A stretch of 64,000 nt of DNA from Pseudocercospora fijiensis CIRAD86 (lineage: Eukaryota > Ascomycota > Dothideomycetes > Mycosphaerellales > Mycosphaerellaceae): assembly GCF_000340215.1 (NCBI RefSeq), contig NW_006921533.1, positions 869,519 to 933,518 on the forward strand, read 5' to 3'. Below the pieces are notes generated by a model. The model saw only the letters and a list, made by a program, of their open reading frames with translations, searched no databases and had not been told where the DNA came from. Below, one piece after another: positions 1 to 13,218 of this stretch (positions within the stretch are counted from its first letter, which is position 1; every line of letters begins with the position of its first letter). Made by a program: the position numbers and the translations under genes.

Positions 1-183
1 ACAGGTCACTTTTACATTCGCATCAGTCTTCACTCCGGTGCATTCTGTTACTTTCACTTTACATACTCTGTTTTACAAAGGTCACCTTGACCTTACACTG
101 ATATTTAAAGCAGTTTCCAGACACGTGCCCACTGCACTCTTGAACAACATTTGTTTAACCAGCCACACCAGATTGCATGCAAT

Positions 184-1442
184 ATGCTTCACGATCAAGG
201 TGTCGAAATCTTTCTCGAGCGCGGTAACAAGCGCTATCGAGAGTACGAAGTCGTGCTTGACAAGGATCAAGGGCCATACTATCGACGGCTCGATTCCACA
301 AGGCACATGCACACAGGCACATTCTCTTCCGTTGCCTTTGCCAAGATCAAGGAAAAGCGGGAAGAAAAGGTCACACTAGTCGGTAATTTTGGATGGAGCT
401 ACAAAATGTTCACCGCTTCTGTTCTACAGGTTCAAATCTTCGTCGACCAAGGATACCAGAGGCCAAAGGAGTCTGCTTTCACTATCGAGAGCAAAGAGGT
501 TGTGGGCAAATGGGAGATCGGAACTATCTTGCCGCTACCACTTCGTAAAGCGACCGAGCACTTGAACACGTCAGAGGCTGCAAAGGCTGCAGGCCGGGGC
601 TGCATCAGGGTGTGCTTGACTCGTGGACACCTCTATGGCTGTAGTGATAATGAGAGTTTCCACCGGATACGGGGCAAAAATGGCGAAACCCTGTGCTTTG
701 AGTTCCAGTGCCGACCAAAGGGTAAGTAATTACAGAACTGAAAGCATGATTCCGCGAAACTGACATGCTTTCAGGATTCGACTTCGAGACACCTGCAAAG
801 GCACGCCCCGTTGGTGATGAAGAGCCTCAAGAGCCCCAGAATTCGAACCACACAGCGCCTCCAATCTCAAACGAAGAGCCAGAAGCGACATCTAGAGCAG
901 GAGCCAGGCAAGCCGAAGAAATGGAAGTCGATGCACCCAACGACACTGCGGTACAACAAACTGCTGCGAACCCCACGCACTCTCAACCAGCCCTACACCT
1001 CGCTGCTAAAAGCTGTGATACTACCGATCCTCCCGACTCAAAGCTCTCACCAACCCCTCTCCGTCGCAAACGCAAAGCCACAGACTCCATTCAGCAGGAC
1101 GAAGAACCGGCAAAAAAGGACATATTATCATCGGCACCAGAAGAAGTCGAAGTTCCCCCCACCACGCCTGAACTCCTCATCTCTCCCAACCACCCCACCC
1201 CCTATCAACCCACAATCCTCCCAACCCCAATCATCGACTTAACCGAAATCGAAATCCAGCAAGAACTCCCCAATCCCAATCCCGCTCCCAAACCACGAGT
1301 CTCGAATTTTGAAACCGATGAAGATGAAGAAGATCTGGAGCTTGAGCTTCAGAAAATCGAAATTAAGTTGAGATTGAAGGCTTTGAGGAGGAAGAATGAG
1401 AATGAGAAGAAGAAGGGTGGGAGGGTGAAGGTGGAGAGGTGA
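184..1442 (+). CDS. Hypothetical protein, probably nuclear, 401 aa, 2 exons
   Basis: The exons are 184-721 and 775-1442, with a 53-nt intron (GTAAGT donor, TTTCAG acceptor) that joins the two frames exactly. The first in-frame ATG is at 184; upstream codons contain stops, but an unseen 5' exon beyond the window cannot be excluded. The N-terminal ~180 residues look like a compact folded domain, rich in beta-type hydrophobic patterning, that faintly resembles the fungal DUF7918 family; this is an impression, not a demonstrated match. The C-terminal half is Pro/Glu-rich and disordered. It has a basic cluster of NLS type (RRKRK), an IIDLTE stretch that fits a SUMO-interaction motif, and a charged, possibly coiled tail that is acidic then Lys-rich. 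It is convergent with the chitin synthase gene. A nuclear or chromatin-associated role is inferred only. Confidence 0.7.
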
Positions 1443-1773
1443 GGGGAATTGATAACGAGGAGGGGGAGGGAGAGGGATGGTATGTGGAAGTGGAAGTGGG
1501 ATGGATTTTGAGATCTGAAACTGATTGCGAAAGGAGCAAGGGTTAGGTGAAGTGGGCAGAGATTTAAGCTCAAAAGTGAACTGTTTGTTTTTTGTTTTTT
1601 GTTTTTTTTTAACACGAAAGCCAGCCAACCCATCTGTGTCGCAAACGATTTGCGTAAGGCTACATGTACCAAGTGTTCTCGTGTGTGACCAATTCTGCAA
1701 AAGACCACGACGAAGCAAAGCGTGCCATGGCGAGCAGATCTGCGTGCGTTGCACTGCGATTTGTGCATCAACA
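1443..1773. other. Convergent intergenic spacer
   Basis: This 331-bp spacer separates the 3' ends of the hypothetical gene (+) and the chitin synthase gene (-). It holds a T-rich tract around 1587-1611 that could serve 3'-end formation. I see no gene in it. Confidence 0.6.
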
Positions 1774-4386
1774 TCATTTCGGCGCGCGACTGCTAGACCT
1801 GCTTTTCCTCTGCTTGCTCAATCTCCGTCGCCCATCTGGCCCGATACTTGTGCGCCGGCGTCGACCTCTAGTCACAGCTTCGCCTTCATCGTCCGTCGAT
1901 ACTCTCCTCGGCACTCTCACCTCCACCTCTGTCGAAGTGCCAGCTGTCGAGGGAGCATCGTGCGGAGCCAGCCTGGTATAGCTTTTCCTGGCCAGAGGAC
2001 TGCGCGCAGATCGGGATGCACTGCTTCCTTGCCAGGGACGATTTGCTTGGTGCACGGGTTCTGGTCTCGTGGGCTGTGGTGGTGGCGATGGGCTTCGGTC
2101 TACATCAGTTGGTCGAGTTGGAATGTGGACGTTGGGAGGGTCGATTGGTAGGACCGGGATACGTTGACGAGGTCCGAAGTGCATTGGAATCGATTCATCC
2201 GAGGCGTCCGAACGAGCACTTTCTACAGACTCTGATCGCCGCGATGGTTGGGGAATTATCTGCTCTCGTACATGTCCGGGTTCAGGTTCGGCTTTCGTTA
2301 CTGCTGGTCTAGCTTTCGGTCGTGATTCGAAAAAAGCGCCTCCGGCTGGCCTCTGCTCAGCCTGACGTGCGTAATACATGGTGATCTCAGGTCCGATGAT
2401 GCTCTCAACTCGTCGCGGCGTTGGAAACGTGCTATAAGAGCTGAATGTCGATGAGAAAGATTCAGAGCTATCGCGCCGTGGACCTTGATTGTAGACCATG
2501 CCTTCTTGCTGGCCAGGAGTCAGGTCGGCACGGAGAGCACCAGAATCATTCATTTGCTTGTACCAGCCACCCGGCAATTCTTCTGCGGCAGCGAAACGAC
2601 CTTCAAGACGACTGGACGGCAGCAAAGACACCTGCGCTTGAGCGCCTGGGCGGAATGTCGTAGGGTCGATGTTCAATTCGTCTCCTTTCTGGATGGCCTC
2701 AGTCACTGCTTGCTCTGGCGACGTCTTCTCGTCTGCTTTCTGTGCATCTGCTCGTGGGCCTCCCCATGTCCTCTGCCCAGCAGTGAAGATACCATAAACC
2801 ATGTAGAGCCAATTGAAGAACGGATTGACCACAAACATGAGAGGATAGAGCATGATCTTGTACCGCCCGAGCTTGGCTCCAAAATACAGCATCAGCACCC
2901 AATTGAGTCCAAGCGAGACAGCGATGAAGCCGACGGGCAGATTTGCGATCTTTTGCGAGGTGCTCAAAATCGATATGACCATGATGAAAAACAGTAGCGC
3001 TGTAGTTCGAATCGTGTTTTGCGCGAGGCGGATGATAAGCAGCAGCGGATATCGCTTCCAGAGGCGAATATCCGTCAGCATGCAAACCTCATTGGTGATA
3101 AAGCCAAGAAACCATCTGCGTCGCTGTTTGAGGAGGCTCTTGAATGTTTGCACAGCTTCCGTCTTGCAGAAGGCTCCGGTGTTCATCTGAATTTGATACT
3201 TCTCCTGGGCGCCAATCATGAACAAGTGAGTCAGCCATCTATCCTCTCCGAGATGCATTTTACCATAATCGAAGAGATCATCGCACTGCTCCGCCTTTTC
3301 TGCAAAGTAATATTTCGCCATTCGCCGGAAAGCTGAAAAGCGTAGGATGGTCAGAGCTCCGGGTAAGCAGGTAACGGCACCGCAGGATGATTCGACAGAT
3401 CGCTCGAAAAGTTGGCCATGAATGTACTCCATGTCTTGAAGCACAGTGATCAAGGAGTGCTTGACGGTCGTCGATGTTATGACTCCAGTCATGGCTAACA
3501 TGGTGCGCTTGCTGCCGGGCTTCAGCTCCATTTCATACATGAAGTTTTGTATGCATAGTGTGTCGAGAATGCAATCAGAATCGATGAAGAGGAGGAAGAG
3601 GTCGTCGTTGCGCCGCAAGTATTCCGCGTAGATCTTGTCGATCAACTTGAATGTCTTCTTTTGACAGCTTCGTTTGCCACCGTGCGGAAATCGAGAGACG
3701 GTAATGCGACAGCTTCGATACTTGACATCGATGCTTTTCGGATATGACTCGAGGGTTAATGGAACGCCGAGCTTTTCGATGGTATTGAGAAAAAGCTCAT
3801 TCTCTTGGTCCCCATCGAATGAGAGGAAGACGTGCATGCACGATGGTGGATATTCGCAATCCACAATCGAGTCGACTGTGCGCAGTAGAACATCAGGTTC
3901 CTCGTTGTAGCAAGGCATGACGATGACGACTTTAGGTGCCGTGAACTCATCCAGGACAATTTTGACCTTTCGCTGTCTGCCGACGTTGTGAGTGACAAGC
4001 TGGTAGACACAGAAGAGCCAGGGTATGGTCAAAAGGCCTGCAAAGGCCCAGAAGGCGAACCATTGCAGGATGCTGACCATGTCTGCTGGAAAGTATTGAA
4101 CAACCTGGGATGGCAGCGGGAGCGTGACCAGCATGATTGGCAGGAAGATACAGCGCATGCAGACAAAGAAGAGCATGTTGACAAGGCATAACAGGCGAAT
4201 GCTCCATGCATTCGCCTTCAGGAAGACCTTCCATAGACAGTACAAGAAGGCTAGGAGCCAGAGGATCCATTCCAAGAGAGCGGCCAGCATGACAGGACCA
4301 ATGATTGAAACATAGATGATGTCTGCGACGGGCCATGGTGACGTGATGGGCGGGATTCCGTTGTCAGCATCTCGAGGGGAGAGCAT
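1774..4386 (-). CDS. Chitin synthase, GT2 family, small class without myosin head (class VI/VII or chsD type)
   Basis: This is an uninterrupted 870-codon frame from ATG at 4386 to TGA at 1774. The protein is an integral membrane processive glycosyltransferase that would make chitin from UDP-GlcNAc at the plasma membrane. Hydrophobic segments lie near residues 22-46, 62-92 and 103-130. The GT2 core follows, with SFDGDQ (189-194), FIDSDC (267-272), CLPGA (340-344), GEDRW (380-384) and the product-binding QRRRW (421-425). Membrane segments resume from about 448 to 535 and end near a TWGG motif. All catalytic signatures are present. The last ~300 residues are a disordered Pro/Ser/Arg-rich tail ending in RS/RRR clusters, a plausible phosphoregulation region. 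It lacks the myosin motor of classes V and VII of some schemes and the long N-terminus of classes I-III. Class numbering differs between authors, so only the type is given. Confidence 0.9.
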   Translation of the reverse strand: MLSPRDADNGIPPITSPWPVADIIYVSIIGPVMLAALLEWILWLLAFLYCLWKVFLKANAWSIRLLCLVNMLFFVCMRCIFLPIMLVTLPLPSQVVQYFPADMVSILQWFAFWAFAGLLTIPWLFCVYQLVTHNVGRQRKVKIVLDEFTAPKVVIVMPCYNEEPDVLLRTVDSIVDCEYPPSCMHVFLSFDGDQENELFLNTIEKLGVPLTLESYPKSIDVKYRSCRITVSRFPHGGKRSCQKKTFKLIDKIYAEYLRRNDDLFLLFIDSDCILDTLCIQNFMYEMELKPGSKRTMLAMTGVITSTTVKHSLITVLQDMEYIHGQLFERSVESSCGAVTCLPGALTILRFSAFRRMAKYYFAEKAEQCDDLFDYGKMHLGEDRWLTHLFMIGAQEKYQIQMNTGAFCKTEAVQTFKSLLKQRRRWFLGFITNEVCMLTDIRLWKRYPLLLIIRLAQNTIRTTALLFFIMVISILSTSQKIANLPVGFIAVSLGLNWVLMLYFGAKLGRYKIMLYPLMFVVNPFFNWLYMVYGIFTAGQRTWGGPRADAQKADEKTSPEQAVTEAIQKGDELNIDPTTFRPGAQAQVSLLPSSRLEGRFAAAEELPGGWYKQMNDSGALRADLTPGQQEGMVYNQGPRRDSSESFSSTFSSYSTFPTPRRVESIIGPEITMYYARQAEQRPAGGAFFESRPKARPAVTKAEPEPGHVREQIIPQPSRRSESVESARSDASDESIPMHFGPRQRIPVLPIDPPNVHIPTRPTDVDRSPSPPPQPTRPEPVHQANRPWQGSSASRSARSPLARKSYTRLAPHDAPSTAGTSTEVEVRVPRRVSTDDEGEAVTRGRRRRTSIGPDGRRRLSKQRKSRSSSRAPK

Positions 4387-5669
4387 GTTGGCTTGGCTGG
4401 AGGAGTGAGCTGCACCGGATTCGCGTGCTGTGTGGTGCCATCAATTGCGAAAGAGAGAACAACGTCAACATTGAAAAGATCTCGACTTGCCTGTATCAAT
4501 GTGCTCCTCCTTCAGCGAGCAGTTCCACTTGTCCTTCGACGAGACTGGTCTCGATGGGGCGGTGGGATTTTGTGACACGCAAATGCAAGCCCCAGGTGGA
4601 ACCAAGACGGGCAGCGACGCGGACAAGGGTGCCACGACAAACGCCAGTGATATAAAGCCGACCAACACGCGTTGATAGAGATTGCACGCAACGCCAGCAG
4701 CCGCTCGATGGCGATATGCTCAACGTGGGAGCGATTGAAACAATGCTGTGTCGAGGAGTCCTTCTCTTTTACCCGGAGACACAGCTCTTGGCTTCTTCCA
4801 ACCACGCCGCTAAGCTTTGCATACCCCTGCCAACAACTAAACCCAAGAACCGCCATGAGGTCGGCATAATGGGAACCTGGTGGTGCTATGTATCTATTAT
4901 GGTAGTGATCGTGGCAATGCTAGCGAGGCACGGAGGCCAGAACAGTGCGTCCAATATTCCGCATTCTCTCATTACGCGGGCTACTTAGAACCATCCGTGA
5001 CTATCCAAAAGACCATGTCAAAACCCACGTCCGCTATGCTTGCAAGATGCGGCTGCGGCACACAGAACAGTCCCACACACAACAGGTCACTTCTGCCATC
5101 GATCCCTGTTGGCTTGAAGATACAGCCGTAACGTCGAATGAAGCTTGTGGCCCAACTTCTTCGTTTCCCCCTCGTCGCTCCTGTGGAAGCGAATGAACGC
5201 CTCGCCTCGTAGGAACATTTGGCCAATGTCCGTTCGTATGGATGTCGGTACAAGCACAATGAAGTATACCCCAAGCTCAAAATAAAGTGGGCACGAGCAG
5301 ATGATGCCACGCCAAAGACCAGCTTTTTCCCCCATCTCGTCCATCGGAAACAGCCCCAACGAGTCCAGACCCTGCCGTCCAATTCTTCTCGCCGCTGGAA
5401 GCGGGATCAGTAATATTTCATGCATTATAACACAGCGCAGAGACACATTCCATTCCCTGCAGGTAGTCAGAGACGCCTCTGCCGCATTCGGACCCCACAG
5501 GCGTGGTGGTGAGCGCCCTCGTCGCCCAAACGCCCGCTAGCAATGTCCCAGAAAAATGTCGAAAATATCGAGAGCGTAGCATGTCCTCAAATGATGTAAC
5601 GCTCCAGGGGCAGATAGCTCGGGACATAAATGGTGCACAGATGCGGGTGATATTTCGGGAGAAATTCTA
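4387..5669. other. Intergenic region upstream of chitin synthase
   Basis: These 1.28 kb lie between the chitin synthase start and the 3' end of the G-alpha gene. No frame shows protein-like composition. It should contain the chitin synthase promoter, but I recognise no specific site. Confidence 0.5.
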
Positions 5670-6914
5670 TTAGAGGATTCCTGAATCCTTGAGAGCATTC
5701 TGCAGTATCGTCTCTTTCACAGCTGCGAAAACGAGCCGGATATTCGATGTATCGGTCGCTTGCGTGAGGCTAGTGATTGTCAGTATACGTACAACGCAAA
5801 TGACTTGGCAAATGTTTCTTACTGAGGATAAAGGTTCAGGTGCGCTCGATTCACTTGATTGAAACGCCAGAGCAAGTACTTCGCCGCTCGATTGACGTCG
5901 TTGCCCCCTGAGTAATCTGGAAAGTAGTTCCCGAGAGGCGACCGCGCAAGTTTAGCTCGGAAGAGATCGACCTTGTTCAGGAAGAGGATGATCGATGTCC
6001 TCATGAACCATCTCGAGTTTACCACGGAATCGAATAGAACCAATGACTCCATCATGCGGTTCTGACTGCTTTCCTCAAGAAGCACTTGGTCGTATTCGCT
6101 AAGTGCCACGCAGAAGATGATGGACGTGACATTCTCGAAGCAGTGTATCCACTTTTTGCGTTCACTTCTTTGGCCGCCGACATCAAACATGTGTATGCTC
6201 AATTGACCCATCTGGAATCTCGTTTCGTATATACCGGTAGTCTTCGTACGCGCTCGCAGTACGTCTGCCTCGGTGGGGATGTAGTCGGCCGCTGCTATCC
6301 GTCCTACTTCGTCGAAGAAGCTATGACCATGTTAGTTCGTAATGGAAGGGAAGGAGCAACCCGCGTGGAGACCTACTAAGAAGCCGAATCCATCAGGTAG
6401 AACTCGTTCTGGTGGTCGAATACTTTCTGAATGCATGGATCCTTCCATATACTTGCGACTGCGTCTCCTACTTTGGGTTCCAGAGCTTGTTGCGGATCGG
6501 GATTGACGGTATACTCCATGATGAACTCGCACAGTTCTCGATTTGCTGGGTTCTCGACCTCGATCTCGAATTGGCGCATGGCTCCTATCAAAGCTTTCGC
6601 GCAATCTATCAGATTTTTGTAGATAGTATGCCGGTATAGGGCCAGTTCGTCGACGCTGTAGCCATTCTGGTGTATGATCTTCATCTGCTTGACGATCGTA
6701 CTCTTCCCACTCTCTCCGGAACCTATGGTCAATTGTCAATTCCACTCTACGCTCACGGCCGGAAGGCGTCCATCTTTGCAGGCTTACCGAGCAGCAGGAT
6801 CTTGCATTCTCGCCGTAGCTTCTTCGAGTCTTCCTCCAGTGTTCGATCGATCATCTGGCTGCGCTTCTTCTGGTCACCATCCTCATTGTTGCCGCTGCTC
6901 ATGCACGCGCCCAT
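5670..6914 (-). CDS. gna-3: Heterotrimeric G-protein alpha subunit, group III (GNA-3/GanB type)
   Basis: There are four exons: 6914-6788, 6722-6377, 6320-5823 and 5769-5670. The introns are 65, 56 and 53 nt, and the spliced frame is 356 codons plus TAA. The N-terminus MGACMSS is a myristoylation/palmitoylation signal for plasma-membrane attachment. The GTP-binding elements are all visible: P-loop GSGESGKS (43-50), the switch I segment [12 protein letters not shown], switch [18 protein letters not shown], and TQATDT near the C-terminus. The protein ends in KDSGIL, without the Cys at position -4 that pertussis toxin modifies. Length and ends match fungal group III subunits, which stimulate adenylate cyclase and control growth, conidiation and virulence in relatives. 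It is divergently arranged with hog1 across 2.7 kb. The exon structure is secure because every junction restores conserved residues. Confidence 0.96.
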
Positions 6915-9661
6915 GGCGACAGGCGTTGAGGAGTGCCCTGTCGCTCCTGCGAGCTCAGGCGTCTGCTGCTGCTGTTCCCCAAACCGCTACGTCTCGTGGG
7001 CGGGGCCACGCCAGCGCCAATGGGTCGCAATGTCGCTCGCTCGAGGATGGTCGCGGAAAGGATGCAGTGCCGGTGGTGGATTGGGCAGGTGGACTGCTTG
7101 CAGAGCTGCTTTGTCGGTGCGGAATGCTGCAGCACACTGTTCCTTTGTGTTGCACTGTAGCGCCAAGCTCACACGCCAGGAAGCTGCAGCGATGGCAACG
7201 GCAAGCTCGATCGGAGCAGCAGACCGGCACAGCTCCAGGTGGTATGTTCAATAGAGAGTCGAAGCGTTTGCAGGCTTGCTTGTTACGGCGCCTGGCTAAA
7301 GATTATTGTCCGGTGTGAGGCGAGGTGAGGTGAATGGCGTAGGCAGTAAGCCGCTTCCCGGATGGCAGGTGTATGATGAGCGAGCAAGACGCTCGCCGAA
7401 GCACAGACGACGAGATGCGCAACTGTTCGCACTAGCAACAGCAGAGTGGAGCTAGTCGGTGACAGGTCCTGGCCTCCTGCAATCACGCTGGGGAAACGAG
7501 CGAACGGTAGCTAGGAGGTCTGGACTAATGGTAGGAGAGTAGCAGTGAACTTTGCACCGCACAGCACGCTGGACGCTGTGGGCGGCAGGGCGGGCAGAGA
7601 AAGAGCTTGCTTGCGCGCATTGAGAAAGGCTGGCCACTCACGTCGCTTCATGCAGATCCGCACGTTTTTGATCGGATCGGATGAACGGTACAGTAGCAAA
7701 GCACTACTCTTGTTGCGCTCTCCAGCCACACAACACGCGATCATGATCATGATGCTGCTGCTGATCCTGCGCCGACGACCGCGTTGTATCACAGCCATTC
7801 AACTCGACGCATGATTTCTTCCTACCCTGAATCTCCGCCTGAAACCAACCGACCAGACTCTCGCGACTCTCAAAGAGAAGCCACATCTTTGCACGCCACG
7901 AACACAACTTCCACTGTGATTCCTTTTCCCTCGAGACATCTCACTAACTCTATCAAGGGCCGAATCCTCCGTTCATAGCGTCGAGGGGAGTAGTCTTCAT
8001 CTCTCGAGTCCGTGTGGAAACATCACCGGCGCCGCTGGGGCAACAGGATTTGAGGTCACCGTGTGCGAAAGCCCGGCTGGCTGGATGCTACCTAGTAATC
8101 GTCTTAAGATCTCACACTGTACGTATCTGGCACTAAATAGGCGAAATGCGGGTAGCATTGTATTTCCATACTCCAAGCCTCAGATGCCTACCTGAGAGAT
8201 CGGGCCGGAGGTCGTCCGATATGGAATCCCTTTGAGATGGGATGCAGACATCGGCTCGTACAGCTCTAGGTGAAGATAAGCCGGATAGCAGATCCTCCCC
8301 ATCTGCCCACGGCATCATGTTCGACAACATAGTCCGCTGCTCTAATGGTCTGGAAGCCCTAAGTCAATAAAGAGTACAGGCCCAACTCCGTACAGCGTTC
8401 GTTTCAACACTTCGGAGTCAAAGTGGATATCTCCCAAATCCTTGAGCAGCAAGGATTACAGCGAAAAGCAACTTGTGATTCAGCGGTCCGCGCCTAGTCG
8501 CTCTCACTCTGAGGTGTACATACATCTGCTAATCAAAGCCCGTCTTGCCTGCCAGACAGTGTCATCGTCATAACAGTTGTTCGCGAATGACCAGCATCTT
8601 GGCGGACTCCAACTGTCCAACACTTGCCCCTGTCAGTATGCACTTCGCGATAGTTTCGGATGTCTGCCGGCTCCAAACGTGAGTACTGCATCAACCCTAG
8701 CGGTAGACGCACTGTGAACAGGCGATACAAGAGCAATTTAGAACACCCGTGCACGACTGAGGGAAAGCCCAGCGTCTGAGCATGACCAGAATTTGCTTCC
8801 TCGCGTGGTTGGAATAGCATTCGGCAGAGATTTTGTTGCATGAGACGATCGTTTCATCGCTTTTCATTCTTGAACCCAGCAAGATTCATTTGCTTGGGGT
8901 TGATACGCCTGGTCAGAGTGACATCACTCATGCTAGCGTTAGTGAGGAGTGAAGAAAGCAGGCATTCAATAATGCGAATACAGCGTGCAGCAAATCAAAG
9001 CCCCAATAGGCACCGGAGCAAGCTGCGCGATTAGGCCAGCAGACGTGGGCGAGCATAGTCGTGATGAAAGCCGTGAATCTAGCGGCGACGGCAGAACCTC
9101 CGGGGCATTATTATGGTTGCCGTGATGAGTGATGACGGAGGTGCAGGCCATCGACAGTGGGAGGCTTGGAGCCCTGCCTGAACGTTTCATATTTGTATCT
9201 TCTCACTGTATCTGAAGCCTCCTACATGTACTTCACTTCCACCTGAGCCAGTCAGTCAGTCAGTCAGGAACGAAGCACGGGTCCGGAACTGCAGCGCGAT
9301 CAAGGGCAGAGAAAGGCCTGTGAAGCTGCGGGAGATCGTCGATCCAGCACGCTAGACTTCGCAAAGCCGTGCAACTTCTCTTGCTCCCACGCGGATCTTC
9401 TGGCAAACACCTTCACCGACAACGCGCTGGACTTGCGAGCAGCATACATATCCATCGCTATCCCATTGCGCGGGCGTCACAATTGCGTCGCCCACCAACG
9501 CCTATTCAGAGCAGCGGCGACTTGCGTCGGCGGGGCATCTCGACTGTCCCACTGGTAACCGCTTGCCTTCGACGCAAACCTAGAGCCGCTTAACCTTGGA
9601 AACATCACCTCAACGAGAATCCATACACAATCAGCGTGGTCGCGATACCAACACCTTCATC
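6915..9661. other. Long shared upstream region of the G-alpha gene and hog1
   Basis: This 2.75 kb non-coding stretch lies between two divergently transcribed signalling genes. It probably contains the 5' UTR and promoter of each. Short frames are present but none has a recognisable product or conserved composition. A small (CAGT)n run lies around 9249-9268. I see no tRNA or other RNA gene. Confidence 0.55.
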
Positions 9662-11179
<1,518 letters not shown>

Positions 11180-11666
11180 CGAATTAGACGGCCTATTAAA
11201 GAGGCACTCGCCGGCATTACGGAACCGTGAGAACTGTCTGAAGTCATTCAATGGTGCTCTCGGGCACTGATACTTTTCCACTATTCGACAGAAAGTCCAG
11301 TCAATGATGCCCGGCACGGTCGTATCTTGTGGAGGACTTTTCGCCCAGAAGATAGGTCTTGGTTGTGGGGGGTTATAGGCAAGCGGTGCGATCTAGTCGA
11401 TCACACGCAGCGGAGGCTTGGTACTACCATGATGAGCCATGCAGCTTTTGTTTCGATTCCATCAATACTGAAAACCTGAAGTACATCAAATGAAGCACGA
11501 AATCACAGAAGGTCATGCTGTTGTCCCGCTTGCAGATTTCGCACGCAGCTCGGTGAACCCATTCCTAAGCCGAGGTCGGCTTTGTTTTAGTGACACTACC
11601 ATGCTTGGACCCGCTGTATAGGAACGACGAGATCTCTGTGCAGCACTCTGTCCAGACATCAACACA
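11180..11666. other. Intergenic spacer between hog1 and the ETF-alpha gene
   Basis: This is a 487-bp tandem-orientation spacer with the hog1 3' UTR and the ETF-alpha promoter. No gene or notable repeat is seen. Confidence 0.5.
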
Positions 11667-12725
11667 ATGGTCGCACCACTTCGCAATGGCCTGCTCCGGC
11701 ATGCAGCCACATGTCTGTGTCAATCACGTTCGACTCCTGCCATTCGGCCTCTTTCTCGCGATGCGCTCAGACGACTTGCCTCCACTCTGGCAGTATTAGA
11801 GCAGCGCGATGGCAAGCTTAACATGTCATCATTGGCCTCCATATCCGCAGCAAAGAAAGTTGGAGGAAGTATACATGGCTTCGTGGCGGGTTCAAATGTC
11901 AAGACAGTGGCAGATGAAGCAGCAAAGGTTGAAGGACTGGAGAAGGTTATCTACGTCGAGAATGGGGCATATGACAAGGGATTGCCAGAGAACTGGGCTC
12001 CTCTACTCGTTGAGAACATCAAAAAGGGGGGATATACACATGTGATGGCTGGCCACTCTGCGTTCGGAAAGAACTTGATGCCACGCGTTTCTGCTCTGCT
12101 AGATGTGCAGCAGATTAGCGACATCACGGATATTCAAGGCGAGGACACATTCGTGAGACCGATCTATGCTGGAAATGCCATTCTTACTGTCCAGACGGAA
12201 GACAGCCCGAAGATTGTCACGGTACGAGGAACAGCCTTCCCGGCTGGTGCAGCAGAAGGAGGCTCTGCAAGCGTTGAAGAAGGCACAGATCCAAAGGCTG
12301 AATGTCCTACTGAATGGGTGAGCGAGGATCTGGCTAAAAGCGATCGTCCTGATCTAGCTTCGGCGGAGAGGGTGGTCTCGGGCGGACGAGGCTTGAAGTC
12401 CAAGGAGGAATTTGACAGGCTTATGCCACCTCTCGCAGATGCCTTGGGTGCGGCAATTGGTGCCTCCCGCGCTGCAGTCGACTCTGGATTTGCAGACAAC
12501 TCTCTCCAGGTGGGACAGACGGGAAAGAATGTGGCGCCGCAGCTATATCTTTGCGCAGGTATCTCTGGAGCCATTCAACACTTGGCAGGCATGAAGGACT
12601 CGAAAGTCATCGCAGCGATCAACAAAGATCCCGATGCGCCGATATTCCAGGTGGCTGACGTCGGCTTGGTAGGAGATCTGTTTGAGAAGGTGCCAGAGCT
12701 TACCGAGAAGCTGAAGAGGTCATGA
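11667..12725 (+). CDS. Electron transfer flavoprotein alpha subunit, mitochondrial
   Basis: This is a single-exon gene, ATG at 11667 to TGA at 12725, 352 aa. The first ~40 residues are rich in Arg, Ser, Leu and Ala with almost no acids, a mitochondrial presequence. An ETF N-terminal alpha/beta domain follows (about 41-200), with [12 protein letters not shown] and the DVQQISD region. The FAD-binding C-terminal domain (about 235-350) carries VSGGRGL, the [10 protein letters not shown] signature, VGQTGK, the GISGAIQH loop and NKDPDAPIF. Length fits the family. With ETF-beta it would accept electrons from acyl-CoA and amino-acid dehydrogenases and pass them to ETF-ubiquinone oxidoreductase in the matrix. 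Confidence 0.95.
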   Translation: MVAPLRNGLLRHAATCLCQSRSTPAIRPLSRDALRRLASTLAVLEQRDGKLNMSSLASISAAKKVGGSIHGFVAGSNVKTVADEAAKVEGLEKVIYVENGAYDKGLPENWAPLLVENIKKGGYTHVMAGHSAFGKNLMPRVSALLDVQQISDITDIQGEDTFVRPIYAGNAILTVQTEDSPKIVTVRGTAFPAGAAEGGSASVEEGTDPKAECPTEWVSEDLAKSDRPDLASAERVVSGGRGLKSKEEFDRLMPPLADALGAAIGASRAAVDSGFADNSLQVGQTGKNVAPQLYLCAGISGAIQHLAGMKDSKVIAAINKDPDAPIFQVADVGLVGDLFEKVPELTEKLKRS

Positions 12726-13218
12726 TCTGGTGACTTTTGCATTTCTGGGCGCTGGGGCGTACAATGAGGCGGAGATCATGTGTTGCACTGCATATGTGTA
12801 TCTTACTACAAGTAGATCCGAGGGACACGTGGATCTGCCTATGTTATGATGCCAGAATCGTACGGACAATGCGATGTAGACAATTGCCGCAACGAGCAAG
12901 TCCGTTTGCTTGATTTAGGGTGCTTACGGAAGTCATTTGTAGTATTTAGTCTGGTTGGATGAAGTGATTTGTGGAAAAGGCAATTCCTGGGCAACAGCTC
13001 TCACCGCCGCGGAAGAGACCCTGTGCATGGGAGAGCCCTGCTACTATGCGCTGGCACTCGCATGTGCCAATCCTCTGCCATTGCAGACCCATTGCATTTG
13101 TTTCATTCGAGCATAGGGCATTGTTGTGTATGCTTTCGACAACTCCATAGCGATGAAGCCGCTCACGAAGAGCTAGAATCACACATTCCCTCCAGACTCG
13201 AATATAGCCTCACACACC
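12726..13218. other. Intergenic spacer upstream of AVL9
   Basis: This 493-bp spacer presumably holds the ETF-alpha 3' UTR and the AVL9 promoter. I see no gene and no repeat. Confidence 0.5.

Noticed and set aside
6670..7318. Long plus-strand frames over the G-alpha 5' end
   Set aside because: They are the antisense shadow of G-alpha exons 1-2 plus its upstream region.
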